A stretch of 64,000 bases of DNA from Methylocaldum sp. 14B. Lineage in GTDB: Bacteria; Pseudomonadota; Gammaproteobacteria; Methylococcales; Methylococcaceae. Below, in pieces: positions 26,123-35,838 of the stretch (its first letter is position 1; every line of letters begins with the position of its first letter). Below the pieces are notes generated by a model. That model made no database searches and was not told where the DNA came from. It saw nothing but the letters and a program-made list of their open reading frames with translations. The position numbers were made by a program, and so were the translations under genes. The stretch lies in NCBI RefSeq assembly GCF_002005105.1, contig NZ_MSCV01000005.1, positions 62,001 through 126,000 of the forward strand. Reading direction: 5' to 3'.

Positions 26123-26208
26123 TACGCCCCTCATCCCTGCATGAATGATCGGGGTAAGGCTTGTGTTTCTTGCTTCCGATTAGGCTATTCCTTTTCGGCA
26201 AGAAAATC

Positions 26209-27792
26209 TTACCCGGGCGACTTACCCGTGATGAGACAGATCTTCTTGATAAGCTCGTCAATAGATACCGCTACTCCGGTATCAATCATCAGCATATCGC
26301 GCTGCTCTTCCTCGGTCAGAACATCATGCGCCGCGAGCTGATAGTCGAGCACCGCCGGGTTGGCTTCGGAAGGGTCACGCCCGAGCAGGGCGCGGGATTC
26401 GATGCGGCTTTTCAATGTGGCGATCGGTGCCTGGCAGTCGAGGATCAGGAATGATGCGCCGAGCCGTTCGGCCAGCATTTTCTGGCTTTCCCGCTGGTCG
26501 TGTTTTAGAAACGTGGCGTCGACGATAGCGGAGAGGCCGGATTTCAGGATCTCTTCGGCGGTATCCAGCAGATAGCTATAGGTTCTGCGCGTCATGTCGG
26601 CGGTGTAGATGCCGGCGTCGAGGGTCGATGCGGTGTTGGCGTGTTCGGCGAAGCCGGCCAGGCGTTTTCGTTCCAGGTCGGAGCGCAGGCGTATGGCCGG
26701 GAGGCGTTCGGCGATTTGGCCCGCGATGTGGGATTTGCCGCTGCCGGAAAAACCGTGGGTGATGAGCAATGCCGGTTTTTGAGGCCGGATGAGGCCGGAT
26801 GCGTAATCGAGATAGCGCCGGTACAGGTCCAATAACTCCTGCTGCTTCGCGGTGTCGCCGGTAGAGGCGCGGGTCAGTTGGGCGATCTTGGCCCGAACCA
26901 TGGCGCGGTAGACGCGGTAATAATGGAAGAGCGAGAGACCACGGTAGTCTCCGGTAACTTCCAGGTAGCGGTTTAGAAGCCGGAAAGCCAAATCCCGCTT
27001 GCCTTTGACTTCCAGATCCATGACCAGAAAGGCCAGCTCACTCATCACATCGATCCAGCGCAAGTCTTCGCTGAATTCGATGCAGTCGAACGGCGTGGGC
27101 TCGTCGCCGATGAGCACGATATTGCCGAGGTGGAGGTCGCCGTGGCATTCGCGAACGAAGCCGGCGGCTTTTCGGGCGAGCATGGTCTCCCGGCAGCGCG
27201 AATACGCCTCGGACGTCCAGGCGCGCACGGCTTCCAGCTTGGCGACGTCGACCGGATCGTCCTGCAAGGGCTCGATGTGGGTGAAATTATGTTCGGCGGC
27301 GTCGTAGATGTGTTCCGGGAGTCCGTGGGCGTCTTCGATGGTGCTGCGATTTACGCTTGCGTGGAATCGGGCCAGCGTCTCGGCCAGTTTGTCCATGTGT
27401 TCGGCCGACAGGCGATCGTCCTGACACAGACGATCGAATAGTGCCGCTTCGTCGAAGCGGCGCATCTTGATGGCGAATTCGATGGGGGCGCCGCTGCCGC
27501 CGATTCGCGGGTTTTGGGGATCTCCGGCGATGGGGACGACGGCCAGATACAAGTCCGGGGCGAGCCGGCGATTGAGGCGGAGTTCCTCTTCGCAAAACAG
27601 GCGGCGCTTGTCCTGGGTGGAGAAGTCGAGGAAGCCGAAATCCACCGGCTTTTTGATTTTGTAGGCGTATGGACCGGTCAGCAAAACCCAGGAGATATGG
27701 GTCTCCCGGATTTCGATAGCTTCCGTGGGATGATCGTAGGCGGCGGGGTTCCGCAGCGCCGAGATCAGTTCGGGATAGCGGGCGTCATCCAT
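26209..27792 (-). CDS. Bifunctional aminoglycoside phosphotransferase-like/AAA ATP-binding protein
   Basis: 527 residues with two nucleotide-binding domains. The N-terminal ~330 residues resemble the APH/choline kinase fold: YKIKKPVDFGFLDFS lysine region, Brenner motif HGDLHLGNIVL and DCIEFSEDLR. The C-terminal ~180 residues form a P-loop kinase-like domain with Walker A GFSGSGKS and a downstream RSDLERKRLAG. The two-domain architecture is known in many proteobacteria but its substrate is unknown, and the aminoglycoside label need not mean antibiotic resistance. The start overlaps the end of rnd by 8 bases, so the two are cotranscribed. Confidence 0.85.
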   Translation of the reverse strand: MDDARYPELISALRNPAAYDHPTEAIEIRETHISWVLLTGPYAYKIKKPVDFGFLDFSTQDKRRLFCEEELRLNRRLAPDLYLAVVPIAGDPQNPRIGGSGAPIEFAIKMRRFDEAALFDRLCQDDRLSAEHMDKLAETLARFHASVNRSTIEDAHGLPEHIYDAAEHNFTHIEPLQDDPVDVAKLEAVRAWTSEAYSRCRETMLARKAAGFVRECHGDLHLGNIVLIGDEPTPFDCIEFSEDLRWIDVMSELAFLVMDLEVKGKRDLAFRLLNRYLEVTGDYRGLSLFHYYRVYRAMVRAKIAQLTRASTGDTAKQQELLDLYRRYLDYASGLIRPQKPALLITHGFSGSGKSHIAGQIAERLPAIRLRSDLERKRLAGFAEHANTASTLDAGIYTADMTRRTYSYLLDTAEEILKSGLSAIVDATFLKHDQRESQKMLAERLGASFLILDCQAPIATLKSRIESRALLGRDPSEANPAVLDYQLAAHDVLTEEEQRDMLMIDTGVAVSIDELIKKICLITGKSPG

Positions 27793-28948
27793 GCGGTTCC
27801 ATCCGTAAACGGCCGTTGATCACTCTGAGTTGCCGTTCGCCCTGAAGGAGCGCTTCCAGTTCCGCCCCTGCCATCGCCTTGCGCCAGCCCTGAAGCAGTT
27901 TCGATTGCTCCGGGTCATCCATCAGTTGTTCCAGGTCCTTGCGGCCCGCGAGCACCGCCGGGTTCAGGGTGTGCTGGGCGGCCCGAAGACGCACCACCGC
28001 GGTCAATACGTCGAGCAACGCTTCCTGTTCGGGCGTCTTTTTGGCCTGCCGCGGCCTGAGAGAAACCGCCGGCGGCGGACGATGTTTCGCCTCGTCGATG
28101 ATCCGGCACAATTGGCTGCCGTAACGCTTGAGCGTCCGTTCCTCCAGTCCCCGGATCAGCTTGAACTTGTCGGCATTCGTCGGCTGAAGCCGTGCGAGAT
28201 CGAACAAAACCTCGTCCTTGACCAGCCAGCTGCGTGGAATATCCTGCTGGCGCGCGTTGTCCTCGCGCCAGGCCGCGAGCGCCTGCAGCACGGCGAGCTG
28301 GGACGCATTCAGCTGATAATGTCCGCTGATACGCTGCCAGGCTTGATCGGACGCATTCTCGTAAAGCTTCGGATCGAGCAGGGCGCCGAAATCGCCTTCC
28401 GGCCAGTCCAGGCGGCCCAAGGCTTCCAGTCGCTGGCACAGTTTCAGGTAAGCGGTTCCGAGATGGATGACGTCGTCGGCCGCATAGCGCAATTGCGCAT
28501 CGGCCAGGGGCCGGAGCGACCAGTCGGTGCGCGCATGTCCTTTGCCCAAGGTTATTCCGAGCAGTTCCGAAATCAGTCCGGCATAGCTGATTTGTTCGGG
28601 CAAGCCGATCAGGGGAGCCGCGATCTGGGTATCGAAGATCGGTGTCGGCAAACGTCCCCACAAATGAAAGAAGATTTCCAAATCTTGTCGCCCGGCATGA
28701 AAAACCTTGGTGATGGCCGGATCGAACAGTAAATCCGCTACCGGCTCCAAGGATTCGAGCGCGAGCGGATCGATGCAGGCGACCTTGTCGGCGGTCGCGA
28801 TCTGGAGCAGGCAGAATTTGGGAAAGTAGGTTTTCTCGCGCAGGAACTCGGTGTCCACGGCGAGCCATGGAGAGTTCTTGACGGCACGGCAGAAATCTTG
28901 GAGTTGGCTGGGCGAATCGATATAGCTGATTTGGGAGAGAGGCGTCAT
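27785..28948 (-). CDS. rnd: Ribonuclease D
   Basis: RNase D trims tRNA 3' ends. The DEDD exonuclease domain opens with [14 protein letters not shown] (D32, E34), then [12 protein letters not shown] and YAADDVIHL, followed by HRDC-like helical repeats ([15 protein letters not shown]). The start chosen is the ATG at 28948, giving 387 residues, because a minus-strand TATAAT box near 28986 would place the transcript start too close to an earlier ATG at 28975. That earlier ATG is the alternative. It is divergent from etfB and overlaps the downstream kinase gene. Confidence 0.93.
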   Translation of the reverse strand: MTPLSQISYIDSPSQLQDFCRAVKNSPWLAVDTEFLREKTYFPKFCLLQIATADKVACIDPLALESLEPVADLLFDPAITKVFHAGRQDLEIFFHLWGRLPTPIFDTQIAAPLIGLPEQISYAGLISELLGITLGKGHARTDWSLRPLADAQLRYAADDVIHLGTAYLKLCQRLEALGRLDWPEGDFGALLDPKLYENASDQAWQRISGHYQLNASQLAVLQALAAWREDNARQQDIPRSWLVKDEVLFDLARLQPTNADKFKLIRGLEERTLKRYGSQLCRIIDEAKHRPPPAVSLRPRQAKKTPEQEALLDVLTAVVRLRAAQHTLNPAVLAGRKDLEQLMDDPEQSKLLQGWRKAMAGAELEALLQGERQLRVINGRLRMEPHG

Positions 28949-29035
28949 GTCGAAGAGAGTGCTTTTTCGAGTCATAAAGTTATTATATGGCTTAGGGACG
29001 AAGAATACGCTCCCGCCGATGATCCGAGGTGGCGC

Positions 29036-29785
29036 ATGAAGGTATTGGTGAGTGTAAAGCGCGTGGTGGATTACAACGTGCGCATCCAGGTGAAGCCGGA
29101 CGGCTCGGGCGTCATGCTGGATGGGGTGAAGATGAGCATGAATCCCTTCGACGAGATCGCCCTGGAAGAGGCGATTCGCCTTAAGGAGGCCGGCAAGGCG
29201 ACGCAAATCGTGGCCGTTTCGATCGGGCCGCAGGCGGTCCAGGAGCAGCTGCGGAGCGCTTTGGCGCTCGGTGCGGACCGAGCGATTCATATACCCCTGG
29301 ATGCGGCGCCTCAACCCGTCAACGCCGCACGCGCCCTGGCCGAGCTCGCCCGACGCGAAAATCCCGAGTTGATTCTCATGGGCAAGCAGGCCATCGACGA
29401 CGACTGCAACCAAACCCCGCAGATGCTGGCGGCTCTGCTCGGCTGGCCCCAGGCCACCTTCGCGTCCAAGATCGAATTGGCCGATAAAACCGCGACCGTT
29501 GCCCGCGAGGTGGATGCCGGGCTCGAATTTCTGTTGGTCGATCTGCCGGCGGTGATTTCCGCCGACCTTCGCCTCAATATTCCCCGTTATCCCAAGTTGC
29601 CGGACATCATGAAGGCGCGCCGCCTGCCGATCGAAACGGTTACGCCGGAAGACCTGGGCGTCGAGTTCGTACCGGAGGCCAGGCTGCTCAAAGTCGCGCC
29701 GCCGCCAAAGCGCCAGGCCGGCCGGAAAGTGGTTTCGGTCGACGAGCTGGTGGCGGCGCTGCGCGAGCGAGGGCTGTTGTCATGA
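29036..29785 (+). CDS. etfB: Electron transfer flavoprotein subunit beta
   Basis: 249 residues from the ATG at 29036 behind GAGGTGG. The family opening [15 protein letters not shown] and the [14 protein letters not shown] and GKQAIDDD segments are typical; the beta subunit binds AMP and docks acyl-CoA and other dehydrogenases. It overlaps etfA by 4 bases and is the first gene of an operon ending with the ETF:quinone oxidoreductase. Divergently arranged with rnd. Confidence 0.96.
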   Translation: MKVLVSVKRVVDYNVRIQVKPDGSGVMLDGVKMSMNPFDEIALEEAIRLKEAGKATQIVAVSIGPQAVQEQLRSALALGADRAIHIPLDAAPQPVNAARALAELARRENPELILMGKQAIDDDCNQTPQMLAALLGWPQATFASKIELADKTATVAREVDAGLEFLLVDLPAVISADLRLNIPRYPKLPDIMKARRLPIETVTPEDLGVEFVPEARLLKVAPPPKRQAGRKVVSVDELVAALRERGLLS

Positions 29786-30732
29786 GCAAGGTATTGGTTA
29801 TTGCCGAGCACGACGGCGAAACCTTGAATCTTTCGACTTCGAGAACCGTGGCCTGCGCGCTGGCTCTCGGACCTGAGGCGGTCGATGTGGCGGTGTTCGC
29901 CGAGGCGGAGAACAAACCTGCTGAAGCCGCGGCCCGGCTGAATGGCGTGACCCGTGTGTTGCTGGTCGAACATGCCGCCAACCGTAACCCAGTGGCGGCG
30001 GTTCTGGCGCCGCAAGTTTCCGCGCTGGCCAAGGACTACACCCATGTGCTGGCGCCGGCGACCACCTTCGGCAAGGATGTTCTGCCACGCGCGGCGGCGC
30101 TGCTCGGTGTTCCGCAAGTCAGCGACATCATGCGGGTGCTCGGCCGAAATGTCTTCGAGCGGCCGATTTATGCCGGCAACGCGCTGGAAACGATCGAAAC
30201 GCCGCCGGGCATCGTCGTCGCGACCGTGCGTACGGCTTCGTTCAAGGCGGTTGCCGAGACAGGATCGGCGCCTGTGGAAAAAATCAGCCTCGATTTCGAC
30301 TGCCCGACCCACACGCGTTTTCTCCGGGTCGAAGGTTCGTCCGGCGGGCGTCCCGATCTCCAGTCGGCCCGCGTGGTGGTGTCCGGCGGGCGCGGCCTGG
30401 CAAGCAAGGAAAACTTCGACTTGATCTACGCCCTGGCGGATCGGCTGGGCGCTGCGGTCGGCGCTTCCCGCGCGGCGGTGGATGCCGGATTCGTTCCGAA
30501 CGACTTGCAGGTGGGGCAGACCGGCAAGATCATCGCGCCGGAGCTTTATCTCGCCTTCGGTATTTCGGGCGCGATACAGCATCTGGCGGGAATCAAGGAT
30601 GCGGGGACCATCGTCGCCGTCAATAAGGACCCCGATGCGCCAATCTTCGAAGTGGCGGATATCGGCCTGGTGGGCGACTTGTTCGAGGTGCTGCCGGCAT
30701 TGGCCGATGCTCTGCCCAAGGATAAATCGTGA
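29782..30732 (+). CDS. etfA: Electron transfer flavoprotein subunit alpha
   Basis: 316 residues. The C-terminal FAD-binding domain is clear: [20 protein letters not shown], then [16 protein letters not shown] and [16 protein letters not shown]. The alpha subunit carries the FAD of the soluble ETF heterodimer, which collects electrons from dehydrogenases. The start and stop each overlap a neighbour by 4 bases, implying coupled translation with etfB and the ETF-QO gene. Confidence 0.96.
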   Translation: MSKVLVIAEHDGETLNLSTSRTVACALALGPEAVDVAVFAEAENKPAEAAARLNGVTRVLLVEHAANRNPVAAVLAPQVSALAKDYTHVLAPATTFGKDVLPRAAALLGVPQVSDIMRVLGRNVFERPIYAGNALETIETPPGIVVATVRTASFKAVAETGSAPVEKISLDFDCPTHTRFLRVEGSSGGRPDLQSARVVVSGGRGLASKENFDLIYALADRLGAAVGASRAAVDAGFVPNDLQVGQTGKIIAPELYLAFGISGAIQHLAGIKDAGTIVAVNKDPDAPIFEVADIGLVGDLFEVLPALADALPKDKS

Positions 30733-32366
30733 ATCGGGAGAGTCTGGAGTTCGATGTCGTCATCGTGGGGGCCGGCCCCGCGGGACTGTCCGCCGCCTGC
30801 CGATTGATGCAGCTGGCCAATGAAGCCGGAAAGTCGCTCCGGGTCTGCGTCGTCGAAAAGGGTGCGGAGGTCGGCGCCCACATCATTTCCGGCGCCGTGT
30901 TCGAGCCGACCGCCCTGAACGAACTTTTCCCGGACTGGAAAGGGCAGGGCGCGCCCGTCACCGTGGCCGTCGAACACGATGAATTGCATTACCTCCTTAG
31001 CGAAAAGCGCTCGTTCAAAGCGCCCGGCTTTCTGATGCCGAAGCCGATGCGTAACGAGGGCAATTACGTGATCAGCCTGGGCCGCTTGTGCCGATGGCTG
31101 GCGGAACGGGCCGAAGCCCTTGGAGCGGAGATATTCACCGGATTTGCCGCGGCCGATGTGCTTTATGACGATAAAGGCGCGGTAGCCGGCGTCGTCACGG
31201 GCGACATGGGCATTGCCAGGGACGGTTCGAAGAAGCCGAACTATCAGCCGGGCGTGGAGCTGCGCGCGCCCTACACGATTTTTGCCGAAGGCTGCCGCGG
31301 GCATTTGGGCAAGCGGCTGATGGAGCGCTTCGAATTGCGGCGGGACGTCGATCCGCAGCATTACGGCATCGGCATCAAGGAAATCTGGCGCATCGATCCG
31401 TCGCGTCATCGGCCCGGATGGGTCGTTCACACCTTAGGCTGGCCTTTGGACAACGAAACCGAAGGTGGCGGCTTCGTTTACCACGGCGAGGACGGATTGG
31501 TTTCGCTCGGTTTGATTGTGGCCTTGAATTACCGTAATCCTTATTTGAATCCTTTCAGCGAAATGCAGCGCTGGAAGCACCATCCGGTGGTGCGCCGGTT
31601 CCTCGAAGGCGGAACCCGGATCGGCTACGGCGCCCGCGCGGTGAACAAGGGCGGCTGGCAGTCGGTGCCGAAGCTGTCTTTTCCGGGCGGCGTGATGGCG
31701 GGTTGCGATGCCGGTTTTCTCAACCCGGTGAAGATCAAGGGCAATCATACCGCCATGAAGACCGGCATGCTGGCGGCGGAGGCGGTGTTCGAGGCGCTGG
31801 AAACGGGCGGAATTCCGGATATGGGCGGCCGTTATCGCCAATCGTGGGTCGATCAGGAGCTGTTCCGGGGCCGGAACTTCGGTCCCGCGTTGGCGAAATT
31901 CGGAACGCTTGTTGGAAGCGCGTTCATTTGGATCGATCAGAATGTTTTCCGGGGAAAGCTGCCGTTTACCCTGCACAATCGCGTTCCGGATCACGCCTCG
32001 TTGGATCGAGCCGCGGACAGTCGTAAGATCGATTATTCGAAGCCCGACGGCGTGCTGAGCTTCGATAGACTATCCTCGGTCTATCTATCCAACACCAATC
32101 ACGAGGAAGACCAGCCCTGCCATCTCGTTCTGACCGATCCGGCCATCCCGATCGAGCGGAATCTGCCGCTGTACGACGAGCCGGCGCAGCGTTATTGCCC
32201 GGCGGCGGTTTATGAAATCGTGGAGGCGCCGGGACAGCCGGCCCGATTCCAGATCAACGCGCAGAACTGCGTTCACTGCAAAGTGTGCGACATCAAGGAT
32301 CCGGCACAGAACATCAACTGGGTGCCTCCAGAAGGGGGCGGGGGACCGAACTACGTAAACATGTGA
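30729..32366 (+). CDS. Electron transfer flavoprotein:ubiquinone oxidoreductase
   Basis: 545 residues, the normal size. It oxidises reduced ETF and reduces ubiquinone at the inner membrane. The N-terminal FAD fold has VIVGAGPAGLSAACR; a GAVFEPTALNELFPDW region follows. The C-terminal 4Fe-4S ligands are C490, C514, C517 and C520 (NCVHCKVCDIKDP). It completes the etfBA operon, so the whole ETF-to-quinone branch is encoded together. The ubi genes elsewhere in the window make the acceptor quinone. Confidence 0.96.
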   Translation: MNRESLEFDVVIVGAGPAGLSAACRLMQLANEAGKSLRVCVVEKGAEVGAHIISGAVFEPTALNELFPDWKGQGAPVTVAVEHDELHYLLSEKRSFKAPGFLMPKPMRNEGNYVISLGRLCRWLAERAEALGAEIFTGFAAADVLYDDKGAVAGVVTGDMGIARDGSKKPNYQPGVELRAPYTIFAEGCRGHLGKRLMERFELRRDVDPQHYGIGIKEIWRIDPSRHRPGWVVHTLGWPLDNETEGGGFVYHGEDGLVSLGLIVALNYRNPYLNPFSEMQRWKHHPVVRRFLEGGTRIGYGARAVNKGGWQSVPKLSFPGGVMAGCDAGFLNPVKIKGNHTAMKTGMLAAEAVFEALETGGIPDMGGRYRQSWVDQELFRGRNFGPALAKFGTLVGSAFIWIDQNVFRGKLPFTLHNRVPDHASLDRAADSRKIDYSKPDGVLSFDRLSSVYLSNTNHEEDQPCHLVLTDPAIPIERNLPLYDEPAQRYCPAAVYEIVEAPGQPARFQINAQNCVHCKVCDIKDPAQNINWVPPEGGGGPNYVNM

Positions 32367-32716
32367 AAGCAAGGTCGTTCTGTGTGTCGAAGTCGGGAGA
32401 GTTATAGGGTAGCAGGACGCTGTTGAATAAAATCTTGGTACCGGTTGTTCTCCAAGCCTGGCTAAATCGCGAACGCACGCTTCTGATCGAAAGTTGCAAA
32501 TATGTCCGGGTGGCGGATACTCAGCTGTTAAACTAGATTACCGGGAAGTAAAGTTTGATTGACTTTCGCTCCAAATCTTGGCAAATGTCAGAAAGTTTTA
32601 CAAGTGTGCCAAAATTGTTGCGCATGCGATCAAAAGTTGCCAAGAAATCAATTTATTAGGGTGATCGGCGCGTAAGTTGCATTAGAGTTTTTAACAATCG
32701 GAAATTTGCACTAACA
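32367..32716. promoter_or_regulatory. AT-rich leader of the HprK-related cassette
   Basis: No gene is visible in 350 bases. The sequence becomes distinctly AT-rich from about 32520, in contrast to the preceding operon. A 9-base inverted repeat TCTTGGCAA (32576-32584) / TTGCCAAGA (32637-32645) spans this leader. The gap should hold the cassette promoter, but I cannot define -35/-10 boxes with confidence. Confidence 0.45.
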
Positions 32717-33472
32717 ATGGCTAAAGATATGCTTCATGAAGAACAGTCTGAGTTGCGGTCATCAACGCAGCAAAAGGAAATTGATCAAACGCGGCGCAAT
32801 TTGACGAGAATTGGTCTGACCACGCCTGTCCTGATGAGCTTTTCTGGTTATTCGCCGTTGGCTAATGCTTGTGCCACTCCATCCCGGCATGCATCTGGAA
32901 ACACCAGTCCCCAAACAGAGGAGCCGGTTTATTCCTGCAATGGAAAACCGCCTTCCTATTTGGTGATGTGTGCTTCGTTCGGTTCATGGCCTCTAGGTGG
33001 ATTGGATGCACCGCAACTGCAGATACAAGACGGCAGTGGAAATCCGATCGGCTGTACCGGGGGCGGTGTCCCTTCGTTTGACACATTTTTTTCATCGGAC
33101 TCGAATCCTCCCGCTTCAAAGATATCCAGTTTTGGTACAACCGTGGATGTGTATGTTGGCGCCACTACTACTTTTATACCAGTTTTACCAACAAACGGTG
33201 CCGGGACTGTAGATCAAACTCGGCTTGCGTCTGTATGGGAACTTTTGGCGTTTCCGGAAAAGCAGCCCGATCCGCAAGCCGCCCAGTTCGCCCAATTCAT
33301 TATTGCGGCGATTTATAACGCAAATGCCGATTCGAAGTATCCAGTTTCGGTAGATCAAGCAAAAGAGATGTTTGCGAAAGGTCCTTTAACGGAGTATCAG
33401 CCCACGAATGGTGTTAAATGGGGAGTAACGGAAATCATTTTTTATCTACAAAGCACCATGGGGTTTGTCTAA
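32717..33472 (+). CDS. Cysteine-containing exported protein, candidate substrate of the HprK-related cassette
   Basis: 251 residues of no recognised family. A long charged n-region is followed by TRRNLTRIGLTTPVLMSFSG and a possible cleavage site after LANA near residue 51, which resembles a Tat-type signal (twin arginine at 26-27). The mature part has five cysteines (ACAT, YSCNG, VMCAS, IGCTG and neighbours), Gly/Pro/Ser-rich loops and no catalytic motif. It is the first gene of a unit with a PqqD-like protein, an HprK-related kinase and a nucleotidyltransferase. Position suggests it could be the protein they act on; that is inference. Confidence 0.55.
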   Translation: MAKDMLHEEQSELRSSTQQKEIDQTRRNLTRIGLTTPVLMSFSGYSPLANACATPSRHASGNTSPQTEEPVYSCNGKPPSYLVMCASFGSWPLGGLDAPQLQIQDGSGNPIGCTGGGVPSFDTFFSSDSNPPASKISSFGTTVDVYVGATTTFIPVLPTNGAGTVDQTRLASVWELLAFPEKQPDPQAAQFAQFIIAAIYNANADSKYPVSVDQAKEMFAKGPLTEYQPTNGVKWGVTEIIFYLQSTMGFV

Positions 33473-33510
33473 AAATTAGCTGGCTTTGGTATAAATTGCT
33501 TTTGATCTTC

Positions 33511-33801
33511 ATGACCTTACGCGTGGTCACTCTTTGTTCGGCGGCCCGCCTGAAGATGTCGCCGCTTTGGCAGGACGAATGCGTGGTATTCGATGCAGCC
33601 AGCTGTAACACTTACGCAGTGCCGAAATTGAGTGCTCAGATTCTAGAAATGCTGCAGGCTGAGAAGGCGCTTAAGACTTCAACCATTCTTGCCGGAATAA
33701 ACGCAAAAGGTGATCTCGACGAACAGGAGTTGATTCGAGTTCTTGACATCACATTAGAAGAATTTCAGCGTCTTGGCCTAATTGAAATAATTGCCAGTTG
33801 A
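33511..33801 (+). CDS. PqqD-like protein of an HprK-related kinase system
   Basis: 96 residues from the ATG at 33511; a later ATG at 33556 is the alternative. The sequence WQDECVVFDAASCNTYAV followed by AQILEML and a C-terminal ILDITLEEFQRLGLI-type helix is the winged-helix PqqD fold used in peptide-modifying systems to recognise a leader. It resembles the family named 'HPr-rel-A system PqqD family' in TIGRFAM. It overlaps the kinase start by 4 bases (TTGA). It probably binds or presents a partner to the kinase or transferase. Confidence 0.7.
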   Translation: MTLRVVTLCSAARLKMSPLWQDECVVFDAASCNTYAVPKLSAQILEMLQAEKALKTSTILAGINAKGDLDEQELIRVLDITLEEFQRLGLIEIIAS

Positions 33802-34724
33802 GCTCTTTTAACTCCTTCGACGAGACCCTGTCCGCGCAATTTTCGGACAAGGGCGTAACTCTAGAACTTGCTCCGTTTGTTGTCCGAATCTATACCGATA
33901 TTCCTAGCGTTTTAGCCGGCTTACAGCTTTACTACAGCGAGTACCCGGTACCAGGTTCAAGCGCGTTTGCAGATTTCCACGTATCGTTGCGGCGACCTCG
34001 ATCGGCGTATCGCTGGTTCCGCCCTCAGGTCAGCTTTGAATTCGACGGCACGGTTCCATTTAAGCCTTTGCCTTACGAGCAAGCTTATCCCATGTTCGAA
34101 TGGGGGCTTAATTGGTGTATAGCGAACCATTGCCATCGGTTTCTGATGATTCATGCAGCGGTCGTTGAGCGGGAGGGATGTGCGGCAATTTTGGCGGCTC
34201 CCCCGGGTTCGGGCAAGAGTACACTCTGCGCCGCTTTGGTCAGTCGCGGATGGAGGCTGCTTTCCGATGAATTGGCTCTTATCGATCCGGCAACGCTTCG
34301 GATAACGCCTATTCCCCGCCCGATCGGGCTCAAGAATGATTCGATCGAAATTATCCGCCATTTCAATCCTTCGGCAGTGATTGGGCCGGTAGTAAAAGAT
34401 ACCCGCAAAGGGACAGTAACTCACATGAAAGCGCCGGTCGGCAGCATTCTCCGTTCTCGCGAAACGGCTTGTCCTGCGTGGGTCATCTTTCCTCGTTACG
34501 AGCGCGATGCTGCCGTTCGGTTGCGGCCTCACTCCAAGGCTCGGACAGTCGTGCGTCTCGCCGAAAACTCATTTAATTACACCTTACTGGGTGCAATAGG
34601 CTTTGATGCTTTGATAGGCATAGTCGATCAGGCTGAATGTTATGAATTTACCTATAGTAAGCTGGATGATGCCATCTCGATATTTGCTGATTTGAAGGCG
34701 CCTCCGCTATGTCAGGCCCGATGA
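33798..34724 (+). CDS. HprK-related kinase A
   Basis: 308 residues starting with a TTG that overlaps the stop of the PqqD-like gene; no in-frame ATG lies nearby upstream. The HprK-like core has MIHAAVVE, Walker A AAPPGSGKST at 133-142 and LLSDELALI (D157) in place of the HprK acidic loop. True HPr kinase phosphorylates a serine of HPr; this family lacks the HPr context and its target is unknown. Flanked by a PqqD-like protein and a nucleotidyltransferase, it is the central enzyme of the cassette. Confidence 0.85.
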   Translation: MSSFNSFDETLSAQFSDKGVTLELAPFVVRIYTDIPSVLAGLQLYYSEYPVPGSSAFADFHVSLRRPRSAYRWFRPQVSFEFDGTVPFKPLPYEQAYPMFEWGLNWCIANHCHRFLMIHAAVVEREGCAAILAAPPGSGKSTLCAALVSRGWRLLSDELALIDPATLRITPIPRPIGLKNDSIEIIRHFNPSAVIGPVVKDTRKGTVTHMKAPVGSILRSRETACPAWVIFPRYERDAAVRLRPHSKARTVVRLAENSFNYTLLGAIGFDALIGIVDQAECYEFTYSKLDDAISIFADLKAPPLCQAR

Positions 34725-35794
34725 ATGTCGCCGCCGCCAAGGCGCTGACATGCACCGAGACTCTAATCGATTGTTCTCTTGGCGACTGGGACATCGTTAT
34801 CCGCCAGTGCAGGGCGGCAAAGGTACTCGCCAAGTTAGCGGCCCGACTCGAAGACCATGGCTTGCTCGATCTAATCCCGGAGGCTCCCCGCAGACATCTG
34901 ATCTCTGCGCACCTGGTTGCACGCCGGCAAAACCAGGCCGTGGAAATTGAGGTCGAGCAAATCCGAAAGGCCCTGGCTAGAACTCAGGCTCCAATCGTCC
35001 TGCTCAAGGGGGCGGCCTACGCAATGGCCGGCCTACCGGCAGCACGGGGGCGTGTGTTTGCTGACATCGACATACTGGTGCCGCGCGAGCGATTGGCCGA
35101 TGTCGAAGCGGCGCTGATGCTGCATGGCTGGATAAGCACGCATCATGATGCTTATGACCAGCGCTACTATCGCCAATGGATGCACGAAATCCCACCGATG
35201 CAGCACATTAAGCGTGGTACGGTTATCGATGTACATCATGCTATTACACCGATTACTTCCAGGATTCGGGCCGATTCGAAAAAAATGCTCGCTGCGGCAG
35301 CGCCGTTGCCGGGACATGACAGGCTGTTTGTGCTTGCGCCCGAAGATATGGTGCTGCACAGTGCTACTCATCTTTTTTTGGAAGGCGAACTGGATTCGGG
35401 ATTTAGAGACCTCGCCGATATCGATACCCTGCTTACGCACTTCGCAGCCGCTGACGACAGCTTTTGGGAGCGTCTGATGGAACGAGCCGTGGAGGTCGGT
35501 CTTGCCAGGCCTTTGTTTTACGCTTTTCGTTATACGGAGAAGATACTGGGGACGCGAATTCCTCCGCGGATTCAGGCCAAGGCTGCGGTGGGATCGCCGG
35601 CGCGGCCATTGCTCAGCCTGATGGATGCGCTGTTCTTACGGGCGCTTCGGCCGAAGCATTCCACAGTCGCCGACCGTTTCACGGGGATTGCCCGGTGGAT
35701 GCTTTATGTTCGGGGCCATTGGCTGCGCATGCCTTTGCCTCTGCTCGTTTATCATCTCGCTCGTAAGGCATTGGCGGTTGAACAGTCCGGGTGA
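34709..35794 (+). CDS. Nucleotidyltransferase family protein (NTP_transf_5-like)
   Basis: 361 residues. The nucleotidyltransferase signature is APIVLLKGAAYAMAG (K100), then FADIDILVPRERL with D119 and D121 as metal ligands, and TVIDVHHAI with D174. This domain often accompanies HprK-related kinases and PqqD-like proteins in uncharacterised peptide or protein modification loci. It overlaps the kinase gene by 16 bases, so the last three genes are tightly coupled. The acceptor is unknown. Confidence 0.85.
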   Translation: MSGPMNVAAAKALTCTETLIDCSLGDWDIVIRQCRAAKVLAKLAARLEDHGLLDLIPEAPRRHLISAHLVARRQNQAVEIEVEQIRKALARTQAPIVLLKGAAYAMAGLPAARGRVFADIDILVPRERLADVEAALMLHGWISTHHDAYDQRYYRQWMHEIPPMQHIKRGTVIDVHHAITPITSRIRADSKKMLAAAAPLPGHDRLFVLAPEDMVLHSATHLFLEGELDSGFRDLADIDTLLTHFAAADDSFWERLMERAVEVGLARPLFYAFRYTEKILGTRIPPRIQAKAAVGSPARPLLSLMDALFLRALRPKHSTVADRFTGIARWMLYVRGHWLRMPLPLLVYHLARKALAVEQSG

Positions 35795-35838
35795 AACGAG
35801 GGCTCGATGCGAGCTTGCTGGTGCTCCGGAGGCATCCT

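Noticed and set aside
26209-27792. Aminoglycoside resistance gene
   Set aside because: The APH-like domain belongs to a widespread APH/ATPase fusion family in non-resistant bacteria; no resistance context is present.
28975-29035. Single shared bidirectional promoter for rnd and etfB
   Set aside because: A minus-strand TATAAT is visible for rnd, but no clear + strand boxes for etfB could be identified in the 60-base gap.
27785-29413. RNase D with a long N-terminal extension (start at 29413)
   Set aside because: The extra part overlaps etfB antisense; the RNase fold begins at about 28948 and a TATAAT box lies just upstream.
32717-35794. Lasso-peptide cluster, because PqqD-like protein, HprK-like kinase and nucleotidyltransferase occur in some
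   Set aside because: No asparagine-synthetase-type cyclase, no transglutaminase-type protease and no short precursor are present.
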